A program made the position numbers and the translations under genes. The notes beneath the pieces are model-generated. The model saw only the letters and a program-made list of their open reading frames with translations, was not told the origin of the DNA and made no database searches. A DNA stretch of 64,000 bases from NCBI RefSeq assembly GCF_004295125.1, contig NZ_CP036170.1, positions 437,501 to 501,500 of the forward strand, written 5' to 3'. Source of the DNA: [Clostridium] scindens ATCC 35704. GTDB lineage: Bacteria; Bacillota; Clostridia; Lachnospirales; Lachnospiraceae. Of the stretch, positions 32,589-41,340 are shown piece by piece (position 1 is the first letter of the stretch; the number at the start of each line of letters is the position of its first letter).

Positions 32589-33692
32589 CTAATGCCAGTC
32601 TGACATCTGATCCACATTGGTAGAATCTACGACTGCCATCGGCGTGCTGTCTCCTACCTTGGACACATCCTGTCCCTCTAAAGCCTTCAGCATGATGATG
32701 ACTGCCTCTTTCCCCATCAGATATGGTGACATTGCAACGGTAGCGTCATAGGTTCCCTCTTCGATTGCTGCTTTTGCCTCCTCTGTAAAATCAACTCCGA
32801 CTACCGCCACCTGGTCTTTTACATCTTTTTCTTCTAATGCCCTTACAACTCCAAGCGCCATATCGTCATTGCCGCATGCAATTCCTACGATGTCTGGATT
32901 CGACTCGATGATTGCGGCTGCCGCGTCATATGCCTTCTGGGCATCAAAGTCACACTGCTCGACCGCTACAACTTCCATGCCGGCGTCTTCAAAAGTTTCT
33001 TTTGCACCATCCCTGCGGGCATCAGACTGTGTTGCGCCTTCGTTTCCCGCGATTACTGCAACCTTGCCTTTGCCATCCGTCTTATCAATGATATACTGAG
33101 CGCCCAGAACTCCCTGATTGTAGAAGTCTACGGTGATTTTCGCATCAATCTTGCCGCCTGCTTCTTTTAAGGAATCTTCATTCACTTCATTTCCTGTCGT
33201 AATAATCTTTACATCATTCTGGTTTGCCGCAACAATGCCTGAAATCAGGCAATCTTCTGTAAGCGGGGATACCGCGATCGCTTCATAGTCTTTCACAAGC
33301 ATGTTATTGAGAATGTCGAGCTGGCCTGTGGTATCCGTATCTGAATCTGTAGCCTGCACATCAATTGACACTCCATACTCTTCTGCCGTATCCTCATACC
33401 CTTCCTGCATCGTTACCCAGAAAGAATTGGTAAGCGTGCTCTCGATTGCGGCAAGCTTCTTCCCTGTGTCTTTCTCAGGAAGCGGCGCAAGATCTTCATT
33501 TACCTGCGCAAGCGCCTTGCCAAATACTGTGTCTGTTGAGACTTCTTTTGTTCCTTCATCCTTTTTCTCTTCCGTCTTCTTTGAGTCTTCCTTGCTGCTG
33601 TCTTTTGAATCGCCGGAACCAGAACCGCATCCTGCCGCCAATGTTGCCACCATAGCCACGCAAAGAAGCAGGCTGACTAATTTCCTTTTCAT
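32589..33692 (-). CDS. Sugar/nucleoside ABC transporter substrate-binding lipoprotein
   Basis: This 367-residue lipoprotein of the RbsB/type-I periplasmic-binding fold has a signal peptide with lipobox LAAGC (C22), followed by a serine/lysine/glutamate linker to about residue 55. The binding domains include KKLAAIESTLTNSFWVTM, AVSPLTEDCL and GIACGNDDMALGV, typical of Peripla_BP_4 proteins for pentoses, inositol or related ligands. It is encoded with its permease, ATPase and a PfkB kinase. The ligand is unknown; the PsuG-like enzyme downstream makes a nucleoside a fair guess. Confidence 0.9.
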   Translation of the reverse strand: MKRKLVSLLLCVAMVATLAAGCGSGSGDSKDSSKEDSKKTEEKKDEGTKEVSTDTVFGKALAQVNEDLAPLPEKDTGKKLAAIESTLTNSFWVTMQEGYEDTAEEYGVSIDVQATDSDTDTTGQLDILNNMLVKDYEAIAVSPLTEDCLISGIVAANQNDVKIITTGNEVNEDSLKEAGGKIDAKITVDFYNQGVLGAQYIIDKTDGKGKVAVIAGNEGATQSDARRDGAKETFEDAGMEVVAVEQCDFDAQKAYDAAAAIIESNPDIVGIACGNDDMALGVVRALEEKDVKDQVAVVGVDFTEEAKAAIEEGTYDATVAMSPYLMGKEAVIIMLKALEGQDVSKVGDSTPMAVVDSTNVDQMSDWH

Positions 33693-33731
33693 GATCTTTT
33701 CCTCCTCGTCATGTTGTTTATAAGTATATCG

Positions 33732-34676
33732 TTAAAGAGTACTGCTGCCAGACTCCTTAAACTCCAGCACAGCTGCCACATCCGCACGGCTTCTGGACCC
33801 CTCCTGCATGCATTTGATCGCTGCGGATGCATTTGCAAATTCAAGCGCTTCCTTCTTCTCCATGCCCTCCTGAAAATATGCATACAGCAGGCCGCCAAGG
33901 AAGCAGTCTCCGGCTCCTGTCGTATCCACCGGATCAATCTTATGCGCCGGGACCCTGTATTCCTTTCCGTCATACCACGCGGCTCCTTCATCGCCAGCCG
34001 TGCAGATCACGCCTTCTTTTACCTGATACTTTTCCCATACCTTCTTCATGGCCTTAAGGTAGTCCTGCTCGCCGGTAATTTCATAATACCCGTCCCTGCC
34101 GCTTACAAATACCGTGCACAGCCGCATCATTTCTTCGATATCTTCCCTGGATGTGCCGCACATTTCCATAAACGAGGGAACGCACTGCATGTTGTAGAGA
34201 ACCGGCTTCCCCTGTTCCACAGCCTTCTTTGCCAGCCAGAGCGCTGCCTTTGGCGAAAACATGTCATTATAGAAAATATCCATGGAGTCCATAATCTCTT
34301 CCGGCAGTTCTTCCGGTATCAGCGTGCAGACCGTATCCCCGGTATTCGCAAAAATACAGTGCTTGCCCCCCGGCGCAGTCAATATATAGGTGTGAAGGGT
34401 TGTCCCACCCTTTTTCACTGCTACAAGTTCAGCGTCCACTCCGTCTTCTTTCAGCGTCCTGATAAATTCATCGCCGATATTATCATCGCCAATCTTGCCT
34501 GTCTGATAAGACTCCATGCCAAAGTGCGCCGCTGACACGGATACATTGGAAGCGCTCCCGCCCGGGAGCATCTGCTCCTGATTGATCAGGGCAAATCCAT
34601 CGTCCTTTGGAAGATCATGGCTGTTGATTACGATATCCATGGCAATTGCCCCCAGAGACAACAATTTCTTTCCCAT
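33732..34676 (-). CDS. PfkB family carbohydrate/nucleoside kinase
   Basis: This is a 314-residue ribokinase-fold enzyme that transfers phosphate from ATP to a sugar or nucleoside. The N-terminal GGSASNVSVSAAHFG is at 39-53, and the C-terminal signature DTTGAGDCFLGG at 251-262 carries the catalytic base D257. The member is closest in feel to ribokinase- and PsuK-like kinases, but specificity cannot be read. Between permease and binding protein genes, it should phosphorylate the imported compound before glycosidic cleavage by the PsuG-like enzyme. Confidence 0.9.
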   Translation of the reverse strand: MGKKLLSLGAIAMDIVINSHDLPKDDGFALINQEQMLPGGSASNVSVSAAHFGMESYQTGKIGDDNIGDEFIRTLKEDGVDAELVAVKKGGTTLHTYILTAPGGKHCIFANTGDTVCTLIPEELPEEIMDSMDIFYNDMFSPKAALWLAKKAVEQGKPVLYNMQCVPSFMEMCGTSREDIEEMMRLCTVFVSGRDGYYEITGEQDYLKAMKKVWEKYQVKEGVICTAGDEGAAWYDGKEYRVPAHKIDPVDTTGAGDCFLGGLLYAYFQEGMEKKEALEFANASAAIKCMQEGSRSRADVAAVLEFKESGSSTL

Positions 34677-34678
34677 AA

Positions 34679-35626
34679 CTATACCTCGCTTTTCCTTCTT
34701 TGATTACTTTCCGATATGAGAACCGATATCAGCAGAATCAGGCCCGTCAGGATTTCCTGGTAATGCGTGGATATGGACAGCAAGGTCAGGCCGTTCTTCA
34801 TAATATTCAGTATAAAGCAGGCGATGACCGTGCCTATAATGCTGCCTTTTCCTCCCTGCATGCTGGTTCCGCCAAGAATCGTAGCGGCGATGGCATCCAT
34901 CTCATACCCCTGTCCTGCCAGCGGCTCCGCCGAATTCAGCCTCGCTGTCACGATCATGCCCGCAATCCCGGCACACAGGCCGCAGAAGGTAAATACCATG
35001 ACCTTGTACTTCCTTACATTGACGCCGGAACGGTTCAGCGCAATCTCATTGGAACCGATAAACAGGCAGTAGTTGCCGAATCTGGTCTTATGTAATAGGA
35101 TTGCTCCTATGACCGCTATCATGATGGATATGAGGATCGGCATGTTCACAGGGCCGACCTTTCCGCTTCCGATAAATCCGAATTCAGGCCCGAATCCAAA
35201 GACTGACTTTGAATTCGTCAATACCAATATAATGCCTCTTATTATGGTCATCGTACTTAAGGTCACTATAAAGGAATTAATCCTCCCATAGGCCACAATC
35301 CATCCATTCACCAATCCGATAAAAGCGGCAATCGCAAGCCCCAGCAGTATCGCCGCCGAGGCCGGGAGGCCGGCCTTGATCAGCATTCCCATGCTCATCC
35401 CGGAAAATCCGATGACCGCGCCCACGGACAGGTCGATCTGCCCCGCGCAGATAACCAGTGTCATTCCGACAGACAGCACCAGATATATGGCCGACTGGTT
35501 CAATATATTCCGACAGTTTTTCCATGAAAAGAAGTAGGGCGACGCTGCCGCCAGCACGCCGACCAGCACGGCCAGCACGATCACTAGTATGACTGTATAT
35601 GAATAGTTTTTCAGATTCTTCTTCAC
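34679..35626 (-). CDS. RbsC-type ABC transporter permease
   Basis: This is a 315-residue membrane protein of the BPD_transp_2 family with about eight to ten hydrophobic segments and the conserved GQIDLSVGAVIGFSGM and AATILGGTSMQGGKG segments. It forms the channel of the sugar-type ABC importer in the cytoplasmic membrane. It begins with a GTG at 35626, 8 bases after GGGGGAG; no nearer ATG fits. It ends 2 bases before the kinase start, so expression of the two is tightly linked. Confidence 0.9.
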   Translation of the reverse strand: MKKNLKNYSYTVILVIVLAVLVGVLAAASPYFFSWKNCRNILNQSAIYLVLSVGMTLVICAGQIDLSVGAVIGFSGMSMGMLIKAGLPASAAILLGLAIAAFIGLVNGWIVAYGRINSFIVTLSTMTIIRGIILVLTNSKSVFGFGPEFGFIGSGKVGPVNMPILISIMIAVIGAILLHKTRFGNYCLFIGSNEIALNRSGVNVRKYKVMVFTFCGLCAGIAGMIVTARLNSAEPLAGQGYEMDAIAATILGGTSMQGGKGSIIGTVIACFILNIMKNGLTLLSISTHYQEILTGLILLISVLISESNQRRKSEV

Positions 35627-35643
35627 GATGCTTGCTCCCCCCG

Positions 35644-36399
35644 CTACGATGCCGTGGATGCTCCTGTGATCATAGCCACCACTTCATCCATCGTCGTATC
35701 TTCTGTCCTTAATTCCCCAATGACTTTCCCCTGGCGCATCACGCATATCCGGTCTGATATGTGGAATACCTGGGGAAGATTATGGCTGATGATAATCACC
35801 GCATACCCCTGGGCAGCAAGCTTCTTAATCAGCCTTAGCACTGCGTTCGATTCATTCAGTCCCATTGCCGCCGTAGGCTCGTCGAAGATCAGGATCTTCC
35901 CGCCCCGGTGGACCAGTCTCGCAACTGCCACGCCCTGGCGCTGCCCGCCGCTTAGATTGCCTACCGGAACCGTCACGTCCGGGATATGGATATCCAGATC
36001 CTCAAGCAGTCTCCTCGCCTCTTCATTCATAACCTTCTTCTGTAGGAAACCGCCTCTGGTCCTCTCATTTCCAAGAAACAGGTTTGCGGCCACATCCATC
36101 GTATTGCCAAGAGCCAGATCCTGATAAACGGTAGAGATCCCGGACGCGGACGCCTTCCTTGGAGTGAGCCTTTCGTATTCCTTCCCTTCCAGCCTGATGA
36201 TGCCGCAGTCCGGCTTCAGCACTCCGGAGAGGATCTTTATCAGCGTAGATTTTCCCGCTCCATTATCCCCTACGATCGCCAGAACCTCTCCTCCATAGGC
36301 CTTCATTGATACTCCCTTTAACGCCTGGACATGATTAAAACTCTTATGGATATCTTCCGTTTCAAGAAAGGGGGCTTCGCTAACCAATTCCATATTCAT
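35644..36399 (-). CDS. Single-domain sugar-type ABC transporter ATPase
   Basis: This 251-residue ATPase has Walker A GDNGAGKST at about 44-52, the signature LSGGQRQGVAVAR and Walker B ILIFDEPTAAMG. Sugar importers of the RbsA/MglA type usually have two fused ATPase domains (about 500 residues); this one has a single domain, like FrcA, so it likely works as a homodimer. It is the first gene of the seven-gene operon, and a GGAGAG site precedes the ATG. Confidence 0.9.
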   Translation of the reverse strand: MNMELVSEAPFLETEDIHKSFNHVQALKGVSMKAYGGEVLAIVGDNGAGKSTLIKILSGVLKPDCGIIRLEGKEYERLTPRKASASGISTVYQDLALGNTMDVAANLFLGNERTRGGFLQKKVMNEEARRLLEDLDIHIPDVTVPVGNLSGGQRQGVAVARLVHRGGKILIFDEPTAAMGLNESNAVLRLIKKLAAQGYAVIIISHNLPQVFHISDRICVMRQGKVIGELRTEDTTMDEVVAMITGASTAS

Positions 36400-36630
36400 T
36401 GTAATTTCTCTCCATTAATATATGAAATAAACTTTAATAATAGATATTTTTAATACATAATCATGTTAGCACCGGCATATCTATAAGTAAAATTGATTGT
36501 TTCAATAACTTTATAAATGTTATCTATAATTAACTTCCTGAGCAACTACCAAAAACAGACGATTCTTACCCTATTTTTTATATCGCATAAAAACGCTCTA
36601 TAAATCCATGCCAGATATCACAAAAAGCAA
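36400..36630. other. AT-rich divergent intergenic region
   Basis: This is the AT-rich part of the gap between the divergent ABC operon and the PrdA-N-like gene. A tentative minus-strand promoter (TTGAAA, then TAGATA after 16 bases) lies around 36490-36520. No repressor palindrome or riboswitch could be named. Confidence 0.4.
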
Positions 36631-36660
36631 TTGGAAATTTTCATCGAACTTGACTATACT
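36631..36660 (+). promoter_or_regulatory. Promoter of the PrdA-N-like gene
   Basis: TTGGAA (36631-36636) and TATACT (36655-36660) are separated by 18 bases, about 33 bases before the ATG at 36694. An AGGAGG ribosome binding site follows. Confidence 0.65.
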
Positions 36661-36693
36661 TAAGTCATACAAATAATCAGGAGGTAAGAAATA

Positions 36694-37098
36694 ATGTCTA
36701 TTACAGCAGAAACTGCAAAAGAACATGCAAATGACCCGGCTGTATTATGCTGCCGGGCAGAAGAGGGCATTACAATACAGGCTTCCAACTTGGAAGATCC
36801 TGCTATTTTTGACGAGTTAGTGGATTCAGGGCTGCTATCTTTGGATGGCTGTCTGACAATCGGACAAGTCTTAGGGGCAACCCTGACAAAGACAAGCGAT
36901 TCTTTATGTCCATTGACTGCAGATAACGTAGGGGGCTTCAAAGAGGTAGTTGAGGAAGAAGAGCCTGCATCAGAGCCAGTCGAAGAAGCGGTAGCCGCAG
37001 ATATTAATATTGGGGGCGCGGTCACCACGATCAAAAATGGAAAAGTTGTTATTTCAATCAAAGAAGGAAAAGATATCTATTTAGAACTTCCTGTTTAA
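36694..37098 (+). CDS. Stand-alone protein resembling the N-terminus of PrdA
   Basis: This 134-residue protein resembles the N-terminal part of the D-proline reductase proprotein PrdA: MSITAETAKEHANDPAVLCC, then NLEDPAIFDELVDSGLL, IGQVLGA and TKTSDSLCPLT, and a final KVVISIKEGKDIYLEL after an acidic linker. PrdA itself is about 600 residues and continues to a pyruvoyl-forming cysteine; here a stop follows at once and no further prd sequence is visible. A good promoter, AGGAGG site and clean frame argue that it is expressed. The match is from memory of the family, so moderate confidence applies; its role is unknown. Confidence 0.6.
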   Translation: MSITAETAKEHANDPAVLCCRAEEGITIQASNLEDPAIFDELVDSGLLSLDGCLTIGQVLGATLTKTSDSLCPLTADNVGGFKEVVEEEEPASEPVEEAVAADINIGGAVTTIKNGKVVISIKEGKDIYLELPV

Positions 37099-37143
37099 TT
37101 GACTCTTTCTCCTTTCATTACAGAAAGAGGGTATATTATAAAT

Positions 37144-37218
37144 AACCGGCAATATCCGGCAGCTGCTACATCCAAATGATTCATTTGGATTGCCGGATAG
37201 ACGCCTTCTATGCCGGTT
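37144..37218. repeat. Nested inverted-repeat element
   Basis: Three perfect stems are nested in 75 bases: AACCGGC/GCCGGTT outermost (37144-37150 with 37212-37218), ATCCGGCA/TGCCGGAT (37154-37161 with 37191-37198), and ATCCAAATG/CATTTGGAT innermost (37170-37178 with 37182-37190). It is not followed by a T tract on the plus strand. It could be a structured RNA, a palindromic repeat or a mobile-element relic. Confidence 0.75.
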
Positions 37219-37252
37219 AAAAAGTTCCTTTCTTGAATCCTTAAGGTTTTGC

Positions 37253-37286
37253 AAAAAAAGCACCGGACGCGCGTCCGGTGCTTTTT
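37253..37286. terminator. Bidirectional terminator
   Basis: GCACCGGACG pairs with CGTCCGGTGC, with A residues to the left and T residues to the right, so it can end both the plus-strand PrdA-N-like transcript and the minus-strand amino acid transporter operon. Confidence 0.9.
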
Positions 37287-37306
37287 CGTTACTTTATAAT
37301 ACTCTT

Positions 37307-38053
37307 CTACAATATCTTGGACAGGAACTCCTGAAGCCTCGGATCCTTCGGATTTCCAAAGAATTCTTCCGGGGTTCCCTGCTCTTTGATCTGGCCTTCA
37401 TCCATGAAGATCACTCTGGTAGCGACTTCCTTGGCAAATCCCATCTCATGCGTGACGACCACCATGGTCATCCCGTCTCTGGCAAGCTTCTTCATCAATT
37501 CCAATACTTCACCGACCATCTCCGGATCCAGCGCTGAGGTAGGCTCGTCAAAAAGCATTACATCCGGATCCATAGCCAATGAGCGAATAATGGCAATACG
37601 CTGCTTCTGGCCGCCTGAGAGCTGGGATGGATAAGCGTTCGCCTTCTCCTCAAGCCCTACCAGCTCCAGTAGTTCCATTCCCCGCTTCTCAGCCTCTTCC
37701 TTGCTCTTTCCTAAGAGTTTAATCGGAGCCAGGGTAATATTCTGAAGAATCGTCTTATGGGGAAACAGATTGAAATGCTGGAATACCATGCCCATCTTCT
37801 GACGGTGCTTGTTGATATCCACATTCTTATCCGTAATATCGGTTCCTTCAAAGTATACATGTCCTCTGGAAGGCGTTTCCAGCAGATTCAGGGAACGCAG
37901 GAAGGTGGATTTGCCAGAGCCTGAAGGCCCGACGATTACCACTACCTCGCCTTTCCTGATCTCCTCGGAGACTCCGTTAAGCGCATGCAGTTCCCCGAAT
38001 ATCTTATGAAGTTCTTCTACTTTGATCAATACATCTCCGTTATTAGTGGTCAC
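37307..38053 (-). CDS. Polar amino acid ABC transporter ATPase
   Basis: This 248-residue ATPase belongs to the GlnQ/HisP family of polar amino acid importers. It shows Walker [10 protein letters not shown], signature [13 protein letters not shown], and Walker [15 protein letters not shown]. The start is a GTG at 38053 that overlaps the permease stop by 11 bases, with an AAGGAGG sequence about 10 bases upstream. It is the last of three genes (binding protein, permease, ATPase) and ends just before a bidirectional terminator. Confidence 0.92.
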   Translation of the reverse strand: MTTNNGDVLIKVEELHKIFGELHALNGVSEEIRKGEVVVIVGPSGSGKSTFLRSLNLLETPSRGHVYFEGTDITDKNVDINKHRQKMGMVFQHFNLFPHKTILQNITLAPIKLLGKSKEEAEKRGMELLELVGLEEKANAYPSQLSGGQKQRIAIIRSLAMDPDVMLFDEPTSALDPEMVGEVLELMKKLARDGMTMVVVTHEMGFAKEVATRVIFMDEGQIKEQGTPEEFFGNPKDPRLQEFLSKIL

Positions 38054-38735
38054 TGCTCCTCAACCTCCTTTCCAGCATATTTACAAGTTTTGTAAATATA
38101 AGCACCATGGCAAGGTAGATCAGCGCAACCGCAATCAGAGGCATAAAAGCATCATATGTACGGCTTCTGATAATGTCGCCGCCCTTGGTAAGATCCTGCA
38201 AGGCAATGTATCCGGACACGGAAGTCTCCTTTAAGAGAACGATGAACTCATTTCCGAGAGCCGGCAGCACATTTTTAAATGCCTGAGGCATAATGATGTA
38301 TATCATCGTCTGCACATAGTTGAATCCAAGGCTTCGTCCTGCCTCGAACTGTCCGTTGTCAACGGACATGATCCCGGAGCGGAATATCTCCGCTACATAC
38401 GCGCCGGAATTAAGGCCAAATGCCATCACTGCCACCAGGACTTTGCTGACATCAGAACTGCCGAATATAACGAAGTAGATGATCAGCAGCTGTACGACTA
38501 CAGGAGTTCCGCGGATAACCGTCAGGTACAGTTTGCAGATGGCATTCAGAATGCGAAGTTTTCCCGTCTTATCATAGGTAGAGCGCACGATGGCTACCAG
38601 GAATCCCAGCACGATACCGATGATAACCGCAAAGAATGTTACCCGAAGAGTGACTCCCAGGCCTTCTGCGATGTATTTCCAGCGTTCATCCGCTATAAAA
38701 TTGTTATAAAACTTATCCTGTAATGTTGTAAACAT
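38043..38735 (-). CDS. Polar amino acid ABC transporter permease
   Basis: This 230-residue membrane protein has the His/Glu/Gln/Arg-type permease layout: about five hydrophobic segments with [14 protein letters not shown] near the start, [12 protein letters not shown] in the middle, and the [14 protein letters not shown] coupling loop that contacts the ATPase. Only one permease gene is present, so it probably works as a homodimer. It starts 24 bases after the binding protein stop. Confidence 0.92.
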   Translation of the reverse strand: MFTTLQDKFYNNFIADERWKYIAEGLGVTLRVTFFAVIIGIVLGFLVAIVRSTYDKTGKLRILNAICKLYLTVIRGTPVVVQLLIIYFVIFGSSDVSKVLVAVMAFGLNSGAYVAEIFRSGIMSVDNGQFEAGRSLGFNYVQTMIYIIMPQAFKNVLPALGNEFIVLLKETSVSGYIALQDLTKGGDIIRSRTYDAFMPLIAVALIYLAMVLIFTKLVNMLERRLRSSDH

Positions 38736-38758
38736 ACTCTACATCCTTATCCTATGAA

Positions 38759-39541
38759 TTATTCTGCCTTGTCAGCAGAAATGTATTTTGCAACAATCTC
38801 GTCGATCTTGCCGGATTCTTTCAGGCTGGCAAGCGCTTCGTTCATCTTCTTAAGCAGGTCGTCGTTGTCTTTTGCAACTGCGATCGCATACTCTTCTTCT
38901 GTAAATGCCTCATCCAGAATCTTAAGGCCATCTGCCTCTGCAACGAACTCTTTCGCAGGCTCCCCGTCGATCACGACTGCGTCGATCTTATCCTGCGTCA
39001 ATGCCTGTACTGCCTCGAATCCTTTATTGTAACGCTCAACTTCTGCATCCTCGATGTCATCTGCATAGATGTCGCCTGTCGTGCCAAGCTGAACACCGAT
39101 CTTCTTGCCGGTCAGATCATCTGGCCCTGCGATATCGCTGCCTTCTTTAACGATGATTACCTGTGTCGCGGTTGCGTATGTATCTGTAAAATCAACATTC
39201 TTCTTGCGGTCTTCTGTCACAGTCATTCCTGCTGCGCCAAAGTCTGCCTTTCCGCTTGTAACAGCCGGGATAATAGAATCAAACGCCATATCCTCGATCT
39301 TTACTTCCATTCCCATCTCTTCCCCGATTGCTCTTGCAATATCCGCATCGATGCCGACTACATCGTCGCCTTCGTGGAACTCATATGGCGGGAACTCTGC
39401 ATTTGTCGCCATAACAAGCGTGTCCTTGGAATCTTTCTTAGAGTCTCCGGAATCCTTAGAATCATCCTTTGATCCGCATGCTGCCAAAGAGAACACGCAT
39501 GCTGCAACTAATAATACGCTGACTAACTTTTTCAGTTTCAT
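38759..39541 (-). CDS. Polar amino acid ABC transporter binding lipoprotein
   Basis: This 260-residue lipoprotein has a signal peptide with lipobox SLAAC (C22) and a short serine/lysine/aspartate linker, followed by an SBP_bac_3 domain: LVMATNAEFPPYEF, DIARAIGEEMG and VDFTDTYATATQVI. These fit an importer of polar amino acids or cystine. It is the first gene of the operon; a GGAGG site lies before the ATG. The ligand cannot be told from sequence. Confidence 0.92.
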   Translation of the reverse strand: MKLKKLVSVLLVAACVFSLAACGSKDDSKDSGDSKKDSKDTLVMATNAEFPPYEFHEGDDVVGIDADIARAIGEEMGMEVKIEDMAFDSIIPAVTSGKADFGAAGMTVTEDRKKNVDFTDTYATATQVIIVKEGSDIAGPDDLTGKKIGVQLGTTGDIYADDIEDAEVERYNKGFEAVQALTQDKIDAVVIDGEPAKEFVAEADGLKILDEAFTEEEYAIAVAKDNDDLLKKMNEALASLKESGKIDEIVAKYISADKAE

Positions 39542-39621
39542 AACTTCTTTCCTCCAGTATATTTAATTTACTATTTGGCGCACTGTGCCTATGAATGCAT
39601 AAAAATTCAAGCCTAGTACAT

Positions 39622-39649
39622 ATTCTATCATGTTTTTCACAAAAAACAA
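39622..39649 (-). promoter_or_regulatory. Possible promoter of the amino acid transporter operon
   Basis: On the minus strand TTGTTT (39644-39649) and TAGAAT (39622-39627) are separated by 16 bases, about 80 bases before the binding protein start. Confidence 0.5.
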
Positions 39650-39666
39650 GTATTTTTCTTTATATT

Positions 39667-40494
39667 TTATGCAAGAAACGTCTGTACCAATGTGACCACT
39701 ATGATTATTCCTCCCAGAATAATCCTGTAGTAGCCGAATATTTTAAAGTCATGCTTCTTGATATAGCCCATCAGGAATTTGATCGCTACGACAGACAAGC
39801 CAAAAGATACCAGGCATCCCAGTATCAGCAGGCCAAATTCCGCCCCTGTAAAATGGAATCCAAACTTCACCAGTTTCAGAAGACTTGCGCCGAACATGGC
39901 CGGAATTGCCAGGAAGAAGGTAAACTCTGCCGCCACTTCCCTTGACACGCCGATAATCAGAGCGCCTACGATCGTCGCCCCTGATCTGGACGTACCCGGA
40001 ATCAGCGCCAGCATCTGGAATATGCCGATCCAGATCAGCATGGAAACGGACAGTTCGGATATCCTCCTTACAGACGGCTTTCTTCCCACGTTACGGTTTT
40101 CTACTATTATAAACAACACGCCATAGACGATCAGCATAACTGCCACTGGAAACGGCTTATAAAACAACTTATCCAGGATGTCGTTAAACAGAAGGCCTAC
40201 GATTCCGGCCGGAACGGACGCGATCAGCACCTTGATCCACATCTGCCAGGTCAGCATCTTCTGCTTGCTGGTCTTTCTCGGCGAGAATGGATTCAGCTTG
40301 TGGAAATACAGAACCACAACCGCCATTATGGCTCCCAGCTGGATCACCACGTTGAACATCTCCATGAACGCATCGCTCATGCTTGGCTTAAGCACGTCTC
40401 CCACCAGGATCAGATGCCCGGTGCTGCTGACTGGCAGCCATTCCGTAATTCCCTCAACGATTCCAAGAATGATTACTTTTAATACATCTAACAT
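39667..40494 (-). CDS. uppP: Undecaprenyl-diphosphate phosphatase
   Basis: UppP (BacA) recycles undecaprenyl pyrophosphate to the monophosphate carrier for cell wall polymer synthesis, and can raise bacitracin tolerance. The 275-residue membrane protein shows the two family motifs, EGITEWLPVSSTGHLIL at 14-30 and PGTSRSGATI in the middle, with about eight hydrophobic segments. It starts 15 bases after the HAD gene stop with a GGAGAG site, so it is the last gene of a three-gene transcript starting at 41911. Confidence 0.95.
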   Translation of the reverse strand: MLDVLKVIILGIVEGITEWLPVSSTGHLILVGDVLKPSMSDAFMEMFNVVIQLGAIMAVVVLYFHKLNPFSPRKTSKQKMLTWQMWIKVLIASVPAGIVGLLFNDILDKLFYKPFPVAVMLIVYGVLFIIVENRNVGRKPSVRRISELSVSMLIWIGIFQMLALIPGTSRSGATIVGALIIGVSREVAAEFTFFLAIPAMFGASLLKLVKFGFHFTGAEFGLLILGCLVSFGLSVVAIKFLMGYIKKHDFKIFGYYRIILGGIIIVVTLVQTFLA

Positions 40495-40509
40495 ATCTCT
40501 CTCCTTTTC

Positions 40510-41340
40510 TTATTCCAGCACATATTCCTCTATGAATCTGGCAACCCCTTCCTCGTCATTGGATCGCGCCACATAGTCTGCTGCTTCTTTTACCTCTTCT
40601 GTTCCGTTTTCCATAGCTACTCCGGTTCCTGCCTTCTGCATCATGTAATAATCATTGGATCCGTCCCCGAAAGCCAGAATATCTTCCCTTCTGATGCCAA
40701 GTCTTTTCCCCAGATCAATCAATGCATCCCCTTTATTCACGCCCTGCGCATTAACCTCGATATTCTTATCCAGGGCGCCTGTAACCACAATGCCTGGAAT
40801 ACTTTTTAGTTCTTCTGCCGCCGCATCCCGGTCTTCCAAGGTTGCGAACAGTCCCTGCATCTTATCCACCGCCCGGTCCTCTGCCTCGAACTTGGCACGT
40901 ACATCCGGCACCGGCCTTCGGGTCGTCACAATATAGTTAGCCATAGGCGAAGACTCTATATAGCGCTCGACATTCTTAAGCGCCTCTTCCTGGGCGTAGC
41001 CGATTCCATCATAGTATATCTCCCGAAGCGTATCATAATGTTCGAAGATTTCCAGGACCTTTCTGGCGATTGGCGCGGAAACCAGTTTTTCATATATGGT
41101 TCTGCCGGTCCGGGATTCTACCACTCTTCCTCCGTTGGCTGTAATGGCATAGCGTATGCCCGGAAAATGGAGCAGTTCGCCTGGTATGCCGCTCAGAGGC
41201 CTCCCGGTAGCCGGAAGAACTACGATTCCCTGGGCAATTGCTTTTCTTAGGATTTCCTTTGTATAAGGGGTAAATTCTTTTTCGGTGGTTAGCAGCGTTC
41301 CATCCAGATCCAGCCCGATCATTCTGGCCTTAATCTTCAT
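40510..41340 (-). CDS. Cof-type HAD-IIB hydrolase
   Basis: This is a 276-residue haloacid-dehalogenase-superfamily phosphatase of the Cof/YidA group. Motif I is GLDLDGTLL near residues 9-17, followed by the PATGRPLSGI motif II region and FGDGSNDYYMM as motif IV; the IIB cap lies between. These act on sugar phosphates or other small phosphates, with poorly defined specificity. The start overlaps the upstream gene by 11 bases. Confidence 0.92.
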   Translation of the reverse strand: MKIKARMIGLDLDGTLLTTEKEFTPYTKEILRKAIAQGIVVLPATGRPLSGIPGELLHFPGIRYAITANGGRVVESRTGRTIYEKLVSAPIARKVLEIFEHYDTLREIYYDGIGYAQEEALKNVERYIESSPMANYIVTTRRPVPDVRAKFEAEDRAVDKMQGLFATLEDRDAAAEELKSIPGIVVTGALDKNIEVNAQGVNKGDALIDLGKRLGIRREDILAFGDGSNDYYMMQKAGTGVAMENGTEEVKEAADYVARSNDEEGVARFIEEYVLE

